Shown piece after piece: positions 17,351 to 25,822 of a DNA stretch of 64,000 nucleotides; within the stretch, counting starts at the first letter, position 1; every line of letters starts with the position of its first letter. The position numbers were made by a program, and so were the translations under genes. This DNA is from DATJPR01 sp963843525 (lineage in GTDB: Bacteria > Bacteroidota > Ignavibacteria > UBA10030 > UBA6906). The stretch is from contig CAWJKM010000007.1 of the NCBI GenBank assembly GCA_963843525.1, positions 682,001 to 746,000 of the forward strand, read 5' to 3'. The notes below the pieces were generated by a model, which ran no database searches, was not told the DNA's origin, and worked only from the letters and a program-made list of their open reading frames with translations.

Positions 17351-18031
17351 ATGGAATCATCGAATTCCATCAAAGTTCTCCTGGTCGACGACAATAAGGA
17401 CTTTGCCACTCTGGTCCAGGTCTTCCTTCGCCGGCACCAACCACAAACATTTTCGGTCGTGTGGCGTGGCGATGGCGCGGGGGCGGAGGAGGCTGTCAGG
17501 ACCGATGGGCCGTTCGACGTCATCCTGATGGACTACTTCCTCCCGGGTCAAAACGGACTGCAAATCACGAAGTCCTTGCGTACCCAGGGGGTCGATGTCC
17601 CCATCATATTTCTCACCGTCAACAAGGACTTCGATCTCGCGGTCGAAGTCTTGAAACTCGGCGTCGCCGATTATCTGCTCAAAGATGATGCCACGACGCC
17701 GGTGCTCCCGGGAACGATTCTGAAGGTCATTGAACAGCAGCGTCTTGAAGCCCAACGGACGGCATTGGAAGTTACCCTGCGACGGCTGGAAACCATCCAG
17801 GAAGTGGTCCTCAAAATAGCCGCCGATACCCGTGACCCGTTGGACATCATGCACCTCCGCGTCAATCAGCTGATGGAAGGCCACACCAATGACGGACTCA
17901 CTTCCTACCTGGTGATTATCCGTGACAATTTGCAGCGGATCGAGAAGAAGATATCCCAGTTGAAGGATCTCAAGAGCGACAAGACAATCCCCTACATCCG
18001 CGACATACGTATGTTCGACCTTTCCGAATGA
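17351..18031 (+). CDS. response regulator with helical C-terminal extension
   Basis: 226 residues from the ATG at 17351, 4 bases after the kinase stop; a longer frame would lie inside the kinase. The receiver domain has the acidic pair DD near residue 13 (VLLVDDNKDF), phosphoacceptor D61 (VILMDYFLPG) and the conserved Lys in LLKDD. The C-terminal 90 residues are helical (RTALEVTLRRLETIQEVVLK, DPLDIMHLRVNQLMEG) and resemble no DNA-binding domain; they look like a dimerisation or histidine-kinase-like helical hairpin. It probably relays the signal of the upstream giant kinase to another protein rather than to DNA. Confidence 0.88.
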   Translation: MESSNSIKVLLVDDNKDFATLVQVFLRRHQPQTFSVVWRGDGAGAEEAVRTDGPFDVILMDYFLPGQNGLQITKSLRTQGVDVPIIFLTVNKDFDLAVEVLKLGVADYLLKDDATTPVLPGTILKVIEQQRLEAQRTALEVTLRRLETIQEVVLKIAADTRDPLDIMHLRVNQLMEGHTNDGLTSYLVIIRDNLQRIEKKISQLKDLKSDKTIPYIRDIRMFDLSE

Positions 18032-18891
18032 ATACCCGCTTCGCGTTAGCCCAGATCGATCCCGTACTCGGTGATATCCCGAGAAATGTTGATATTCATG
18101 CAACTTTCGCAGAGCGTGCCCGGACGCAAGGAGCGAAACTGGTGGTGTTCCCCGAGCTGAGCCTCACGGGATATTCCGTGAAGGATCTCCATTGGGAGTT
18201 GTGCATCAGATCCGGTTCCCCGCCCGCTGCCCTTGCACCGCTCCTCGACTTAAGCCGGTCGGTATCCATGATTGTCGGCGGGATCGAGGAGGGGGAGAAC
18301 TACGGGATTTACAATTCCGCTTTCCTCCTTGAGGACGGGAAGATCAGGAGCGTACACCGGAAAGTCTACCCGCCGACGTACGGCATGTTCGAGGAACTCC
18401 GTTACTTCAGTCCCGGCAAGCAGGTCCGCGCGATCGACACAAAAGTGGGACGGCTCGGCGTCCTCATTTGCGAGGACCTCTGGCATCTCTCTCTCCCGTA
18501 TCTCCTCGCCTGCGACGGCGCATCTGCCATCGTCGGTCTTGTCGCAAGTCCCACGCGCATCACCGGCACCGGGGACACGCCCCCGGTGGCCACCGCAAAT
18601 GGCGAGAACCATCGCGTCCTCGCGCGGTTGCTCTCCGTGTTCATCATGTTCTGTAATCGCGTCGGGTTCGAGGACGGAGTGAGTTTCTGGGGTGGGTCGG
18701 AAATTGTCGGGCCCGACGGCGACCCCGAGGTGAAGGCAAAATTATTTGATCAAGACCTGATCGTTGCAGAGGTAGACGGGAATGAGGTGCGTCGGGCAAG
18801 GAGGTTTTCCCGTCATTTCCTCGATGAGGATTTCCGGCTCGTGGAAACTGAACTGCGGCGCATCCTCGGCAAGGACGTGACCCCGGGGTAG
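18028..18891 (+). CDS. nitrilase-superfamily amidohydrolase, NAD-synthase glutaminase-like
   Basis: 287 residues. The Glu-Lys-Cys triad is readable: E43 (VVFPELSLTGY), K112 (VHRKVYPPTYGMFEE) and C148 (LGVLICEDLW). The KVYPPTYGMFEELRYF segment and ICEDLWH are closest to the N-terminal glutaminase domain of glutamine-dependent NAD synthetase. No synthetase (ATP-pyrophosphatase) domain follows, so it acts alone or as a separate subunit. Substrate unknown; it cleaves a C-N bond of an amide or carbamoyl compound by family. It overlaps the response-regulator stop by ATGA, so it belongs to the two-component operon. Confidence 0.9.
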   Translation: MNTRFALAQIDPVLGDIPRNVDIHATFAERARTQGAKLVVFPELSLTGYSVKDLHWELCIRSGSPPAALAPLLDLSRSVSMIVGGIEEGENYGIYNSAFLLEDGKIRSVHRKVYPPTYGMFEELRYFSPGKQVRAIDTKVGRLGVLICEDLWHLSLPYLLACDGASAIVGLVASPTRITGTGDTPPVATANGENHRVLARLLSVFIMFCNRVGFEDGVSFWGGSEIVGPDGDPEVKAKLFDQDLIVAEVDGNEVRRARRFSRHFLDEDFRLVETELRRILGKDVTPG

Positions 18892-19399
18892 AGCGGATGA
18901 TGCCGGAAAGCCCAACGTGTACGATTTTGCCCCTCCGACCCCGACGGCCGGAAAAAATGTCGCGGACCATTTTCTTGCTTGACAGTAACCGGGGACTTTT
19001 GTAAGATGAATGCACAAGGATTCTGCGCGAAATTACGCCGGTTTCCATCGAAGTTGTGGGAAGGAGCTCGTGGCTTGGCGTCTTTTCTTACTCCGCTCCA
19101 AGTGCTGCCTTTTTCTTGATCCCTCGGAAGCCCCCTCCCAAGAGTCACATGTGGCAACGGAACAGTGTAGGCAAAAGATGAGGGTGAAGGCCGTGTGCGC
19201 TCGTGTGACCTGATTCGACCTTCCTGTTTCTCCGAAGTGGACCGAAGATGTACGAGAGATTCTGGCCCTACCCGGCTCCGGGAGAGCGGGGCAAACTGTT
19301 CTGTCATATAACGTGCCGGACTGTCGTTCCGGCGCTCCACGAGCGAGATGCCTCATACGTCAAATGGGGTTGATCATCGCCAGCAAAGAGGAGGAGTGA
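18892..19399. other. 508-base intergenic region with one promoter
   Basis: No protein-coding frame here is convincing; several short open frames on both strands lack ribosome-binding sites and recognisable sequence. It contains the promoter at 18979-19007. That leaves an untranslated leader of about 390 bases before the next kinase gene. Confidence 0.6.
18979..19007 (+). promoter_or_regulatory. sigma-70-type promoter upstream of the PAS kinase operon
   Basis: TTGACA (18979-18984), 17 bases, TAAGAT (19002-19007). It is the only good match in the gap and points toward the kinase, regulator and hybrid-kinase genes at 19400-24119. Confidence 0.7.
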
Positions 19400-21277
19400 A
19401 TGGATCCTGCCGGACAGCCCAACATTAAGGTCGATTGGGTTGGAGAGCCCCGACAATCCAGACCCGCCGGGATAGTCCTCCTCGATCATCAACTGAGAAT
19501 ATTGAGCCTGAATGAGGAAGCCGAGGCCATCCTTCGGATCTCCCGCAAAGGGAAGGCGGTCAAATCGCTCACCGAATTCATCGCGTCGGAAAGTGTTCGC
19601 GAGGAGCTTCGATCCGGAAAGTTTTTCCCCCCACAAGAACAGGCGTTGGCAGGGCGTGTGACCTCGGTGAGAATGTTGCGAGACGACGGCTCCGAGTTTC
19701 CCGCTCAAATCTCCATTCTCCGCTCCCATCCTGATCAGCCGCCGGTCTTCACCGGTGTTCTCCGCGATCTCACCGAATATATGGACGAACAAGATACCCT
19801 CCACCGACTGGCGGCAATCGTCGAATCGTCCGACGACGCAATTCTCAGCAAGACGCTGGACGGCGTTATCACCAGTTGGAATCGGGGGGCGGAGCGAATG
19901 TTCGGGTATTCCGCGGCAGAGATTCTGGGGAAGCCCATCCTCCTGCTTTTTCCCCGGGAGCGGGCAAAAGAAGAGACGGAGTTCCTCCGGCGGCTGGCGA
20001 ACGGCGAGAGAATCGACCACTATGAAACGGTGCGCCGGAGAAAGGACGGATCTCTCTTCGATGTCTCCGTGACCCTTTCGCCCATCAAAGATATAACGGG
20101 AAAGATCATCGGAGCCTCGAAGATCGCCAGAGACATTTCTGACCGCAAGAGGGCGGAGAAAGCCCTACGAATTGCGAACGAGCGCTTTCGCAATACCCTG
20201 GATAATCTTCTGGAGGGTTGCCAGATCATCGACTTCGATTACCGCTATCTCTACGTCAATGGTGCGGCTGCACGGCAGGGAAGACATCGAGAGGAGGAGT
20301 TATCCGGGAGCTCCATGAGTGAGGCGTACCCTGGCATTGAAACCACGCGGATGTACGCCCTGCTCCGGAAATGCATGGAGGAGCGGGTCCCGGTGCACAT
20401 GACGAATGAATTCACATTTCCCGACGGCACGAAGGGGTGGTTCGATCTCAGCATGGAACCCGTGCCCGAAGGGGTATTCATTCTCTCCGAAGACGTGACG
20501 AACGAGAAGAACATGGAGGTGGAGCTCGAAAAGCACCGGGAACACCTTGAGGAACTTGTCAAGGAGCGCACTGCGCAGCTGGAAGCCGTGAATAAAGAGC
20601 TCGAGGCTTTTTCCTATTCCGTTTCGCATGATCTCAGGGCGCCGCTTCGTCATATTGACGGCTTCGCGGACCTCCTGCAGAAACATGCCCAGGAGAAACT
20701 CGATGATCAGGGACATAGGTACGTCAGGATCATTGCTGACGCCGCAAAACAAATGGGCGTCCTCATCGATGAGCTTCTCCTGTTCTCCCGGATGGGTCGG
20801 GCGGCGATGCATTTGACGCCCGTCGATTTCAACATGCTCGTGGAGGAGTCAATTCGGGGGCTGCAATGGGAGTTGCAGGGGAGGCGCCTTCAATGGACGG
20901 TCGATCCTTTGCCGAAGGTCTCGGGAGACCCCACGATGCTCCGTCTGGTGTTTGAAAATCTCTTGAGCAACGCGATCAAATACACCCGCCCCCGTGAGCG
21001 AGCGGAGGTCCGCATCGGGAGTGTCCCGGGATCCGAGGAGATCGTGTTCTATGTCCACGACAACGGCGTCGGGTTCGACATGAAATACGCCGACAAGTTG
21101 TTCGGCGTGTTTCAGCGGCTGCATAGCGCGTCGGAATTCGAGGGGACCGGCATCGGCCTCGCAAACGTCCGGCGCATCATCAACCGCCACGGGGGACGGA
21201 CCTGGGCGGAGGGAGAGGTAGAAAAAGGTGCAACGTTCTTTTTTAGTCTTCCTCACCACCTGTCGGAGCAACCATGA
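19400..21277 (+). CDS. soluble multi-PAS sensor histidine kinase
   Basis: 625 residues; the ATG follows AGAGGAGGAGTGA, a strong ribosome-binding site. No membrane segments. Three PAS units: residues about 10-125 (with VFTGVLRDLTEYMDEQ), about 130-250 (DDAILSKTLDGVITSWNRGA, GYSAAEILGKP, ending IARDISDRKRAEKAL) and about 255-375. A coiled coil leads to the H box with H410 (SVSHDLRAPLRHIDGFADLL), then the N box (FENLLSNAIKYT), DNGVGFDMKYADKLFGVFQR and GTGIGLANVRRI. The kinase core is of the phytochrome-like type. The next gene, an Rcp1-like receiver, overlaps the stop by ATGA and is its expected phospho-acceptor. Confidence 0.95.
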   Translation: MDPAGQPNIKVDWVGEPRQSRPAGIVLLDHQLRILSLNEEAEAILRISRKGKAVKSLTEFIASESVREELRSGKFFPPQEQALAGRVTSVRMLRDDGSEFPAQISILRSHPDQPPVFTGVLRDLTEYMDEQDTLHRLAAIVESSDDAILSKTLDGVITSWNRGAERMFGYSAAEILGKPILLLFPRERAKEETEFLRRLANGERIDHYETVRRRKDGSLFDVSVTLSPIKDITGKIIGASKIARDISDRKRAEKALRIANERFRNTLDNLLEGCQIIDFDYRYLYVNGAAARQGRHREEELSGSSMSEAYPGIETTRMYALLRKCMEERVPVHMTNEFTFPDGTKGWFDLSMEPVPEGVFILSEDVTNEKNMEVELEKHREHLEELVKERTAQLEAVNKELEAFSYSVSHDLRAPLRHIDGFADLLQKHAQEKLDDQGHRYVRIIADAAKQMGVLIDELLLFSRMGRAAMHLTPVDFNMLVEESIRGLQWELQGRRLQWTVDPLPKVSGDPTMLRLVFENLLSNAIKYTRPRERAEVRIGSVPGSEEIVFYVHDNGVGFDMKYADKLFGVFQRLHSASEFEGTGIGLANVRRIINRHGGRTWAEGEVEKGATFFFSLPHHLSEQP

Positions 21278-21729
21278 ACGCATTGAGAAGCATTCTGCTT
21301 GCCGAGGATAGCCCCCAGGATGTCGAGCTTACTCTTGCGGCGCTCGTGGAGCACCGGCTCGCCAATGACGTGATGGTCGTCCACGATGGAGAAGAAGCCT
21401 TGGACTACCTGTTCTGCAGAGGGAAATTCAGCGGGCGTTCCGATGGCAACCCCGCCGTCATTCTCCTCGATTTGAAAATGCCGAGAGTCGACGGGTTGCA
21501 GGTGTTACGGGCACTGAAGAGCGATCCGCTGCTCCGGTTGATTCCTGTTGTCGTCCTTACGTCATCGCGTGAGGAAAACGATCTCGTCGAAAGCTACAAA
21601 CTCGGAGTAAATGCGTACGTCGTCAAGCCGGTGGATTTCCAACAATTCGTTCGTGCGGTAAGTCAGCTCGGGGTGTTCTGGGCTGTCATCAACGAACCCC
21701 CGCCGCGGAGCATAAAATCTGCTCCCTGA
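21274..21729 (+). CDS. single-domain response regulator of the Rcp1 type
   Basis: 151 residues, one receiver domain and no output domain. Acidic pocket AEDSPQD, phosphoacceptor D66 (VILLDLKMPRVDG), TSS in VVLTSSREEND and Lys in VVKPVDF. The SPQDVELT and GEEALDYLF segments are typical of the Rcp1 family, which pairs with phytochrome-like kinases through a kinase core of the type encoded just upstream. It overlaps that gene by ATGA. Confidence 0.93.
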   Translation: MNALRSILLAEDSPQDVELTLAALVEHRLANDVMVVHDGEEALDYLFCRGKFSGRSDGNPAVILLDLKMPRVDGLQVLRALKSDPLLRLIPVVVLTSSREENDLVESYKLGVNAYVVKPVDFQQFVRAVSQLGVFWAVINEPPPRSIKSAP

Positions 21730-21818
21730 AAGTCTGAACCCCGGGCCGTTCGCCTTCGCGCAGGTCAGGGGCCGGGAGGAACAATGAGACGGAACGGTAA
21801 ATTGAAGAGGAAGGGAAC

Positions 21819-24119
21819 ATGAAAGCTGTGTTGCGCATTCTCCATCTCGAAGATGACCCACAGGACGCCGAACTGGTTCGTTCTCTTCTGGAGGGAGAGG
21901 GGTTGGTACCGGATGTGGTTCGGGTCGACACCAGGGAGGGATTCCGGGCCGCACTGAGTCACGGGCAATTCGACCTGATCGTATCTGATTTTACGCTTCC
22001 GACATTTGACGGGAAATCAGCATTGGCAATGGCCAGAGAACTGGCCCCCGAAACGCCGTTCATCTTTGTTTCGGGCACGATGGGTGAAGATGCCGCGATT
22101 ACGACGCTGCGCAACGGCGCTACGGACTATGTCCTGAAACATCGCATAGAGCGGTTTATTCCCGCCGTGCGCAGGACCTTGCGCGAGATCGACGATCGGA
22201 AAACGCGCAAGCACGCGGAAGACCAGATGCGGGCCAGCGAAGAGATGTTCCGGGTCATCGCAGAGAATGCCACCGATCTCATCGCCGTCCTTGATCTGGA
22301 AGGACGTCGGTTGTACAACAGCCCGTCGTATGAGTCCATCCTCGGCGATCCCCTGGCGCTCCGGGGGACGGATTCGTTCAGAGAAATTCATCCGGATGAT
22401 CGGGAGAACATCAAGGAACTCTTCCAGCGCACCGTTGCCACCGGGATCGGAGAGCGGGCGGAATTTCGTTTCATCCGCAAGGACGGGCAGATCCGGTTCA
22501 TCGAATCGCAGGGAAATCTGGTGCGGGACGAGGCCGGTAGGCCGGAGAAAATCGTCGTGGTGTCGCGTGATGTCTCTGAACGAAAGATTGCTGAAAAGGA
22601 GCTGGAGCTGCAGACGACGTATTTGCGACAGCTGTTCGAAAACTCGCCCACGGGTATCGTCCTGCTCGACCCTTCGGATCGCGTCATGAATACGAATGCG
22701 GCTTTTCAGCAGATCTTTCAATTCCGCCTCGAGGAAATCAGAGGAAAAGTTCTTGATGAGTTCATAACTCCTGCAGACCGCGCCCAGGAGTCCCGGACGC
22801 TTCACGAACGGTCCCTCGCGGGAGGGGTCGTTCAAAGCGAAACGGTGAGGCATCGGAAAGACGGTACCCCGGTCGATCTCATAGTCACCGGGTGCCCCAT
22901 CGAGATCGGCGGTAAACGCGTCGGTGTCTACAATCTTTTCGTTGACATGACAGAGCAGAAGAAACTCGAAGACGATCTGCGGCAGGCTCAGAAGATGGAG
23001 AGCATCGGGACGCTGGCTGCGGGGATTGCGCATGATTTCAACAATATCCTTGGCATCATCATGGGCCATTTCACTCTGGTGAAAAAGAAAGTGGGGGAGA
23101 GGGCGGATATCGCCTCGAACAGCGAAGCGATCATGACCGCCGTGGATCGCGGGGCCGCCCTGGTACGGCAAATCATGACGTATGCGCGAAAGACCGGATC
23201 GTTGTTCGAACCCGTCATCGTCGACGATATCATCCTGGAGCTGGTTTCGATGTTCGAGGAGACTTTTCCGAAGACCATTCGCTTCGCCCTCGAACTGGAA
23301 CAGCCCCCGTGCACAATCCCTGCCGACCGCACCCAAATGCATCAGGCGTTGCTCAACCTATGTGTCAACGCCCGTGATGCAATGCCTGCAGGAGGACGGA
23401 TCACCATCGGGACGCAAAGGGTGAGATCGGAAAACGTAAAGAATGCTGCTGCAGTCGGATCAGCGAGCGCGTATCTTTGTATCCGGGTGTCCGATACAGG
23501 GTCCGGTATCGATGAGGTTACACGGACGCATATCTTTGAGCCGTTTTTCACCACGAAGGAGCGGGATAAAGGGACAGGCCTTGGTCTTTCCGTGGTGTAC
23601 GGTATTGTGAAGGCGCATGGAGGGCTTATCGAGGTGCAGAGTCAAATGGGCATAGGGACAACATTTCTTCTGTACCTGCCAGTCCCAGATTCCGAGTCCA
23701 TGCCCTTCGATGTGCAGGGAACCGAACGGCATACGGTAGGGAGTGGAATTGCGACAGTCCTGATCGTCGAAGATGAAGACCCGATGCGTGAATTGCTGGA
23801 AGGGATTTTTGAATCAGGAGGTTATCGAGTCCTGTCAGCGCGGGATGGGGTCGAAGCGATCCGGATTTTCCAGGCCCACTCGGCGGAGATCACGGTGGTC
23901 CTGTCCGATTTTGGGTTGCCCGGGCTGGACGGGATGACAATGTTTCTGAAGATGCGACAAGTTAATCGCAACGTCCGTGTCGTTTTCACGAGCGGGTATC
24001 TCGATTCCGATCAGAAACATGAGCTCTTCTCGCTGGGTGTTGCCGAAATCATTTCGAAGCCGTTCGATCCGAACCGGGTGATGGATCGAGTGGGGGAGAT
24101 TCTCAAAGGCGGGCGTTGA
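21819..24119 (+). CDS. hybrid histidine kinase, receiver-PAS-PAS-kinase-receiver
   Basis: 766 residues. Domains: receiver at 1-125 (LHLEDDPQDAELVRSLL, VSDFTLPTFDG), PAS at about 140-260 (ending VVVSRDVSERKIAEKEL), PAS at about 265-385, H box with H405 (GTLAAGIAHDFNNILGIIMG), an HATPase with NLCVNARDAMPAGG and GTGLGLSVVYGIVKAHGG, and a C-terminal receiver at 645-766 (VLIVEDEDPMRELL, VVLSDFGLPGLDG). Both receivers have their Asp. The arrangement is a phosphorelay protein that could accept phosphate at its N terminus, for example downstream of the preceding kinase and Rcp1-like regulator. GAAGAGGAAGGGAAC precedes the ATG. Confidence 0.94.
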   Translation: MKAVLRILHLEDDPQDAELVRSLLEGEGLVPDVVRVDTREGFRAALSHGQFDLIVSDFTLPTFDGKSALAMARELAPETPFIFVSGTMGEDAAITTLRNGATDYVLKHRIERFIPAVRRTLREIDDRKTRKHAEDQMRASEEMFRVIAENATDLIAVLDLEGRRLYNSPSYESILGDPLALRGTDSFREIHPDDRENIKELFQRTVATGIGERAEFRFIRKDGQIRFIESQGNLVRDEAGRPEKIVVVSRDVSERKIAEKELELQTTYLRQLFENSPTGIVLLDPSDRVMNTNAAFQQIFQFRLEEIRGKVLDEFITPADRAQESRTLHERSLAGGVVQSETVRHRKDGTPVDLIVTGCPIEIGGKRVGVYNLFVDMTEQKKLEDDLRQAQKMESIGTLAAGIAHDFNNILGIIMGHFTLVKKKVGERADIASNSEAIMTAVDRGAALVRQIMTYARKTGSLFEPVIVDDIILELVSMFEETFPKTIRFALELEQPPCTIPADRTQMHQALLNLCVNARDAMPAGGRITIGTQRVRSENVKNAAAVGSASAYLCIRVSDTGSGIDEVTRTHIFEPFFTTKERDKGTGLGLSVVYGIVKAHGGLIEVQSQMGIGTTFLLYLPVPDSESMPFDVQGTERHTVGSGIATVLIVEDEDPMRELLEGIFESGGYRVLSARDGVEAIRIFQAHSAEITVVLSDFGLPGLDGMTMFLKMRQVNRNVRVVFTSGYLDSDQKHELFSLGVAEIISKPFDPNRVMDRVGEILKGGR

Positions 24120-24210
24120 GTCCGCCCACCCCCTTGGCCCACCTTCTCACCTTCTCACCAGCATTGCCATGCTCCCGCCGCGACCGTAAAGGTTTTTTCT
24201 TGAAGGACCC

Positions 24211-24239
24211 TTGACAGGCCCTCTTCGGAATTTTATATA
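24211..24239 (+). promoter_or_regulatory. promoter-like element with no obvious plus-strand gene
   Basis: TTGACA (24211-24216), 17 bases, TATATA (24234-24239), continuing into TATAAT. The match is strong, but no plus-strand gene starts within 1.4 kb that is not antisense to another gene. It may drive a short RNA or be chance in an AT-rich patch. Confidence 0.45.
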
Positions 24240-24335
24240 TAATTAGACCAAACCTAAATAACGGAAGGCCCTCCTACCGATTTTCCACTGATTGCTGTGT
24301 GATATAAGACCGACGTAGTCGGATTTCAGAGTCAC

Positions 24336-24382
24336 AAAAAAAGGCGTGTCACCCGACCTTTGGCGAGGAGGGGTGACACACC
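24336..24382 (-). terminator. intrinsic terminator on the minus strand
   Basis: On the minus strand GGTGTGTCACCC (24382-24371) pairs with GGGTGACACGCC (24354-24343) and is followed by seven T residues (24342-24336). The 12-bp stem has one G-U pair. It lies downstream of the small zinc-ribbon gene at 24520-24723 and supports that gene being expressed. Confidence 0.85.
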
Positions 24383-24519
24383 GGGCAAAAGGCAGAACTC
24401 ACCTCTGAAAAGAAGTGCGTCCGTCTTTGCATTCAGAAGGTACAGAGTCAACCATTCACAGTCAACCCGATGAACGAACGCGTGGCATACGCGACCGTTC
24501 GGAAGCAATGCAACGGGTT

Positions 24520-24723
24520 TCACTCTTCCCCAGAGGGATAGAATCCTTCATCTCGGCGCTCCGCGCTCAACTTGACGAGCTGAGGTGGAATGTCTGTGGT
24601 AAGTCGGAAAATGTTCCCGCAACCTGACAGGTCATGGCACTGCAGATAATCTGCGGGTCGTTCGAGCCGTCTGAGGTGACGGGTCAAACCTTTCTGTCTG
24701 CAGATGGGACAAAGATACGGCAC
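24520..24723 (-). CDS. small zinc-ribbon protein, Ogr/Delta-like
   Basis: 67 residues from a GTG. GGGAGG lies 7 bases upstream, and this decides the start. Two cysteine pairs suit a zinc ribbon: CPIC at residues 5-8 and CHDLSGCGNIF about 21 residues later. Spacing and the SGCGNIF ending recall the phage late activator Ogr/Delta and related small zinc-ribbon proteins, which bind RNA polymerase or DNA. That similarity is my reading of the pattern only. It is downstream of the transporter gene on the same strand and followed by a strong terminator. Confidence 0.5.
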   Translation of the reverse strand: MPYLCPICRQKGLTRHLRRLERPADYLQCHDLSGCGNIFRLTTDIPPQLVKLSAERRDEGFYPSGEE

Positions 24724-24853
24724 TGCGTCCTCCCGATCGATCTCAACCTCTTACGGTCGCAATTAACGCATTGCGGGTCGAGAAAATGTGCGCGTGGTCA
24801 CATGGCGCTGGAAAATGCGATGAGTTGCTTCAGGAGGGTTAATGGGCGAGAAG

Positions 24854-24887
24854 ACCTCTTGCACAACCTCCAAAGGAGGCAAGAGGT
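24854..24887. other. nested stem-loop between satP-like and zinc-ribbon genes
   Basis: ACCTCTTGC (24854-24862) pairs with GCAAGAGGT (24879-24887), with an inner CCTC/GGAG pairing. It lies about 100 bases after the transporter stop. Too few T residues follow for a firm terminator call on either strand. Confidence 0.45.
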
Positions 24888-24988
24888 TTCATCTGTTAGA
24901 ACTTCTGAGGTCGTGTTTCATCGGGCAAAAGCCGGGGCGGACAGCAAGCGGAGTCGTTCGCCCCTGTGCGAGCACACCTCGGTTCACC

Positions 24989-25579
24989 CTAGTGTTTCGG
25001 CGTCCCCAGGGGGAAAACGGTCCTTTGATACACCTCGTTAAGCACCTGGGCGATGCCGGCATAGATGGCGGACAGACCGCAGATGATCCCCTCATACCCT
25101 GCAATGGTTGTCATCTGAGCGCTTGCGGTTGCCTCGCCAACGGCGAGGAGAAAGAACAGGATCGTGAGCGACGCGAAGACGAACTGCAGGGCACGCGAAA
25201 GTCTGAGTGTTCCGATGAACATGAGGAGCGTGAAGAGTCCCCACACAGTGAGGAACCATTGCATCCCTGTATTGGACGTCTTGTCGGCCCATCCGAGTTT
25301 TGGCATCACCAGGAGGGCGACCAGGACGAGCCAGAAGAATCCATAGGAAGCAAACGCCGTCATGCCGAAGGTATTCTTTTTCTTCCATTCCATATAGCCG
25401 GCCAACACCTGGGCCATTCCGCCGTAGAAGATGCCCATTGCGAGGATCATGGCATTGAACTCATAGATCCCGGCGTTATGGATGTTCAGGAGCACCGTCG
25501 TCATGCCGAAGGCCAGAAGTCCAAGGGGTGCAGGGTTGGCTGTCGTGTCCCTGATTTCGTACATTGCCGCATCGCTCAT
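24989..25579 (-). CDS. satP: acetate uptake transporter family protein (GPR1/FUN34/SatP)
   Basis: 196 residues from the ATG at 25579, chosen because GAGGAGAAAAGCTCA precedes it. The family signature NPAPLGLLAFGMTT lies near residue 15. Six membrane helices follow, with NAGIYEFNAMILAMGIFYGG, the YMEWKKKNTFGMTAFASYG loop and the C-terminal GYEGIICGLSAIYAGIAQVL. Known role: uptake of acetate and succinate by proton symport in the inner membrane. It is divergent from the downstream glycosyltransferase. Confidence 0.93.
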   Translation of the reverse strand: MSDAAMYEIRDTTANPAPLGLLAFGMTTVLLNIHNAGIYEFNAMILAMGIFYGGMAQVLAGYMEWKKKNTFGMTAFASYGFFWLVLVALLVMPKLGWADKTSNTGMQWFLTVWGLFTLLMFIGTLRLSRALQFVFASLTILFFLLAVGEATASAQMTTIAGYEGIICGLSAIYAGIAQVLNEVYQRTVFPLGTPKH

Positions 25580-25633
25580 TGAGCTTTTCTCCTCTGCTAT
25601 GGATTCGCAAAACGTAAGGAGGTTTTTTTCTGA

Positions 25634-25822
25634 ATGCAAGGAGGAGTCCGTTTGCATCTGTTTCAGGCATTTCGTAATCCTACCGGAGGGGAAATGGACC
25701 TACCTCGTTGTCGAAGTGGATGGTTCCACCTATCGACGGTTCGAGCATTCAACCTGGACGATTCCCCGGGTGTCTATAGGATACGACGGGGGATTATTGC
25801 CCCGACGAGTGCAGCGAATTGA
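25634..25822 (+). CDS. small open frame that may be coupled to the GT9 gene
   Basis: 62 codons. AAGGAGG lies upstream of its ATG and an internal GGAGGGG lies upstream of a second ATG at 25694. Its TGA overlaps the TTG start of the next gene. I recognise nothing in the sequence; it could be a leader peptide or chance. The overlap is the main argument for it. Confidence 0.25.
   Translation: MQGGVRLHLFQAFRNPTGGEMDLPRCRSGWFHLSTVRAFNLDDSPGVYRIRRGIIAPTSAAN

Larger units (their letters stand above)
24120..24519. other. 400-base intergenic region with a promoter and a terminator
   Basis: No convincing coding frame. It holds a plus-strand promoter-like element at 24211-24239 and the minus-strand terminator at 24336-24382. 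A CACCTTCTCACCTTCTCACC direct repeat lies just after the hybrid-kinase stop. Confidence 0.55.

Noticed and set aside
24842..25582. 246-codon plus-strand frame across the transporter gene
   Set aside because: The minus-strand reading has the NPAPLGL signature, six helices and a ribosome-binding site; the plus-strand frame has none of these.
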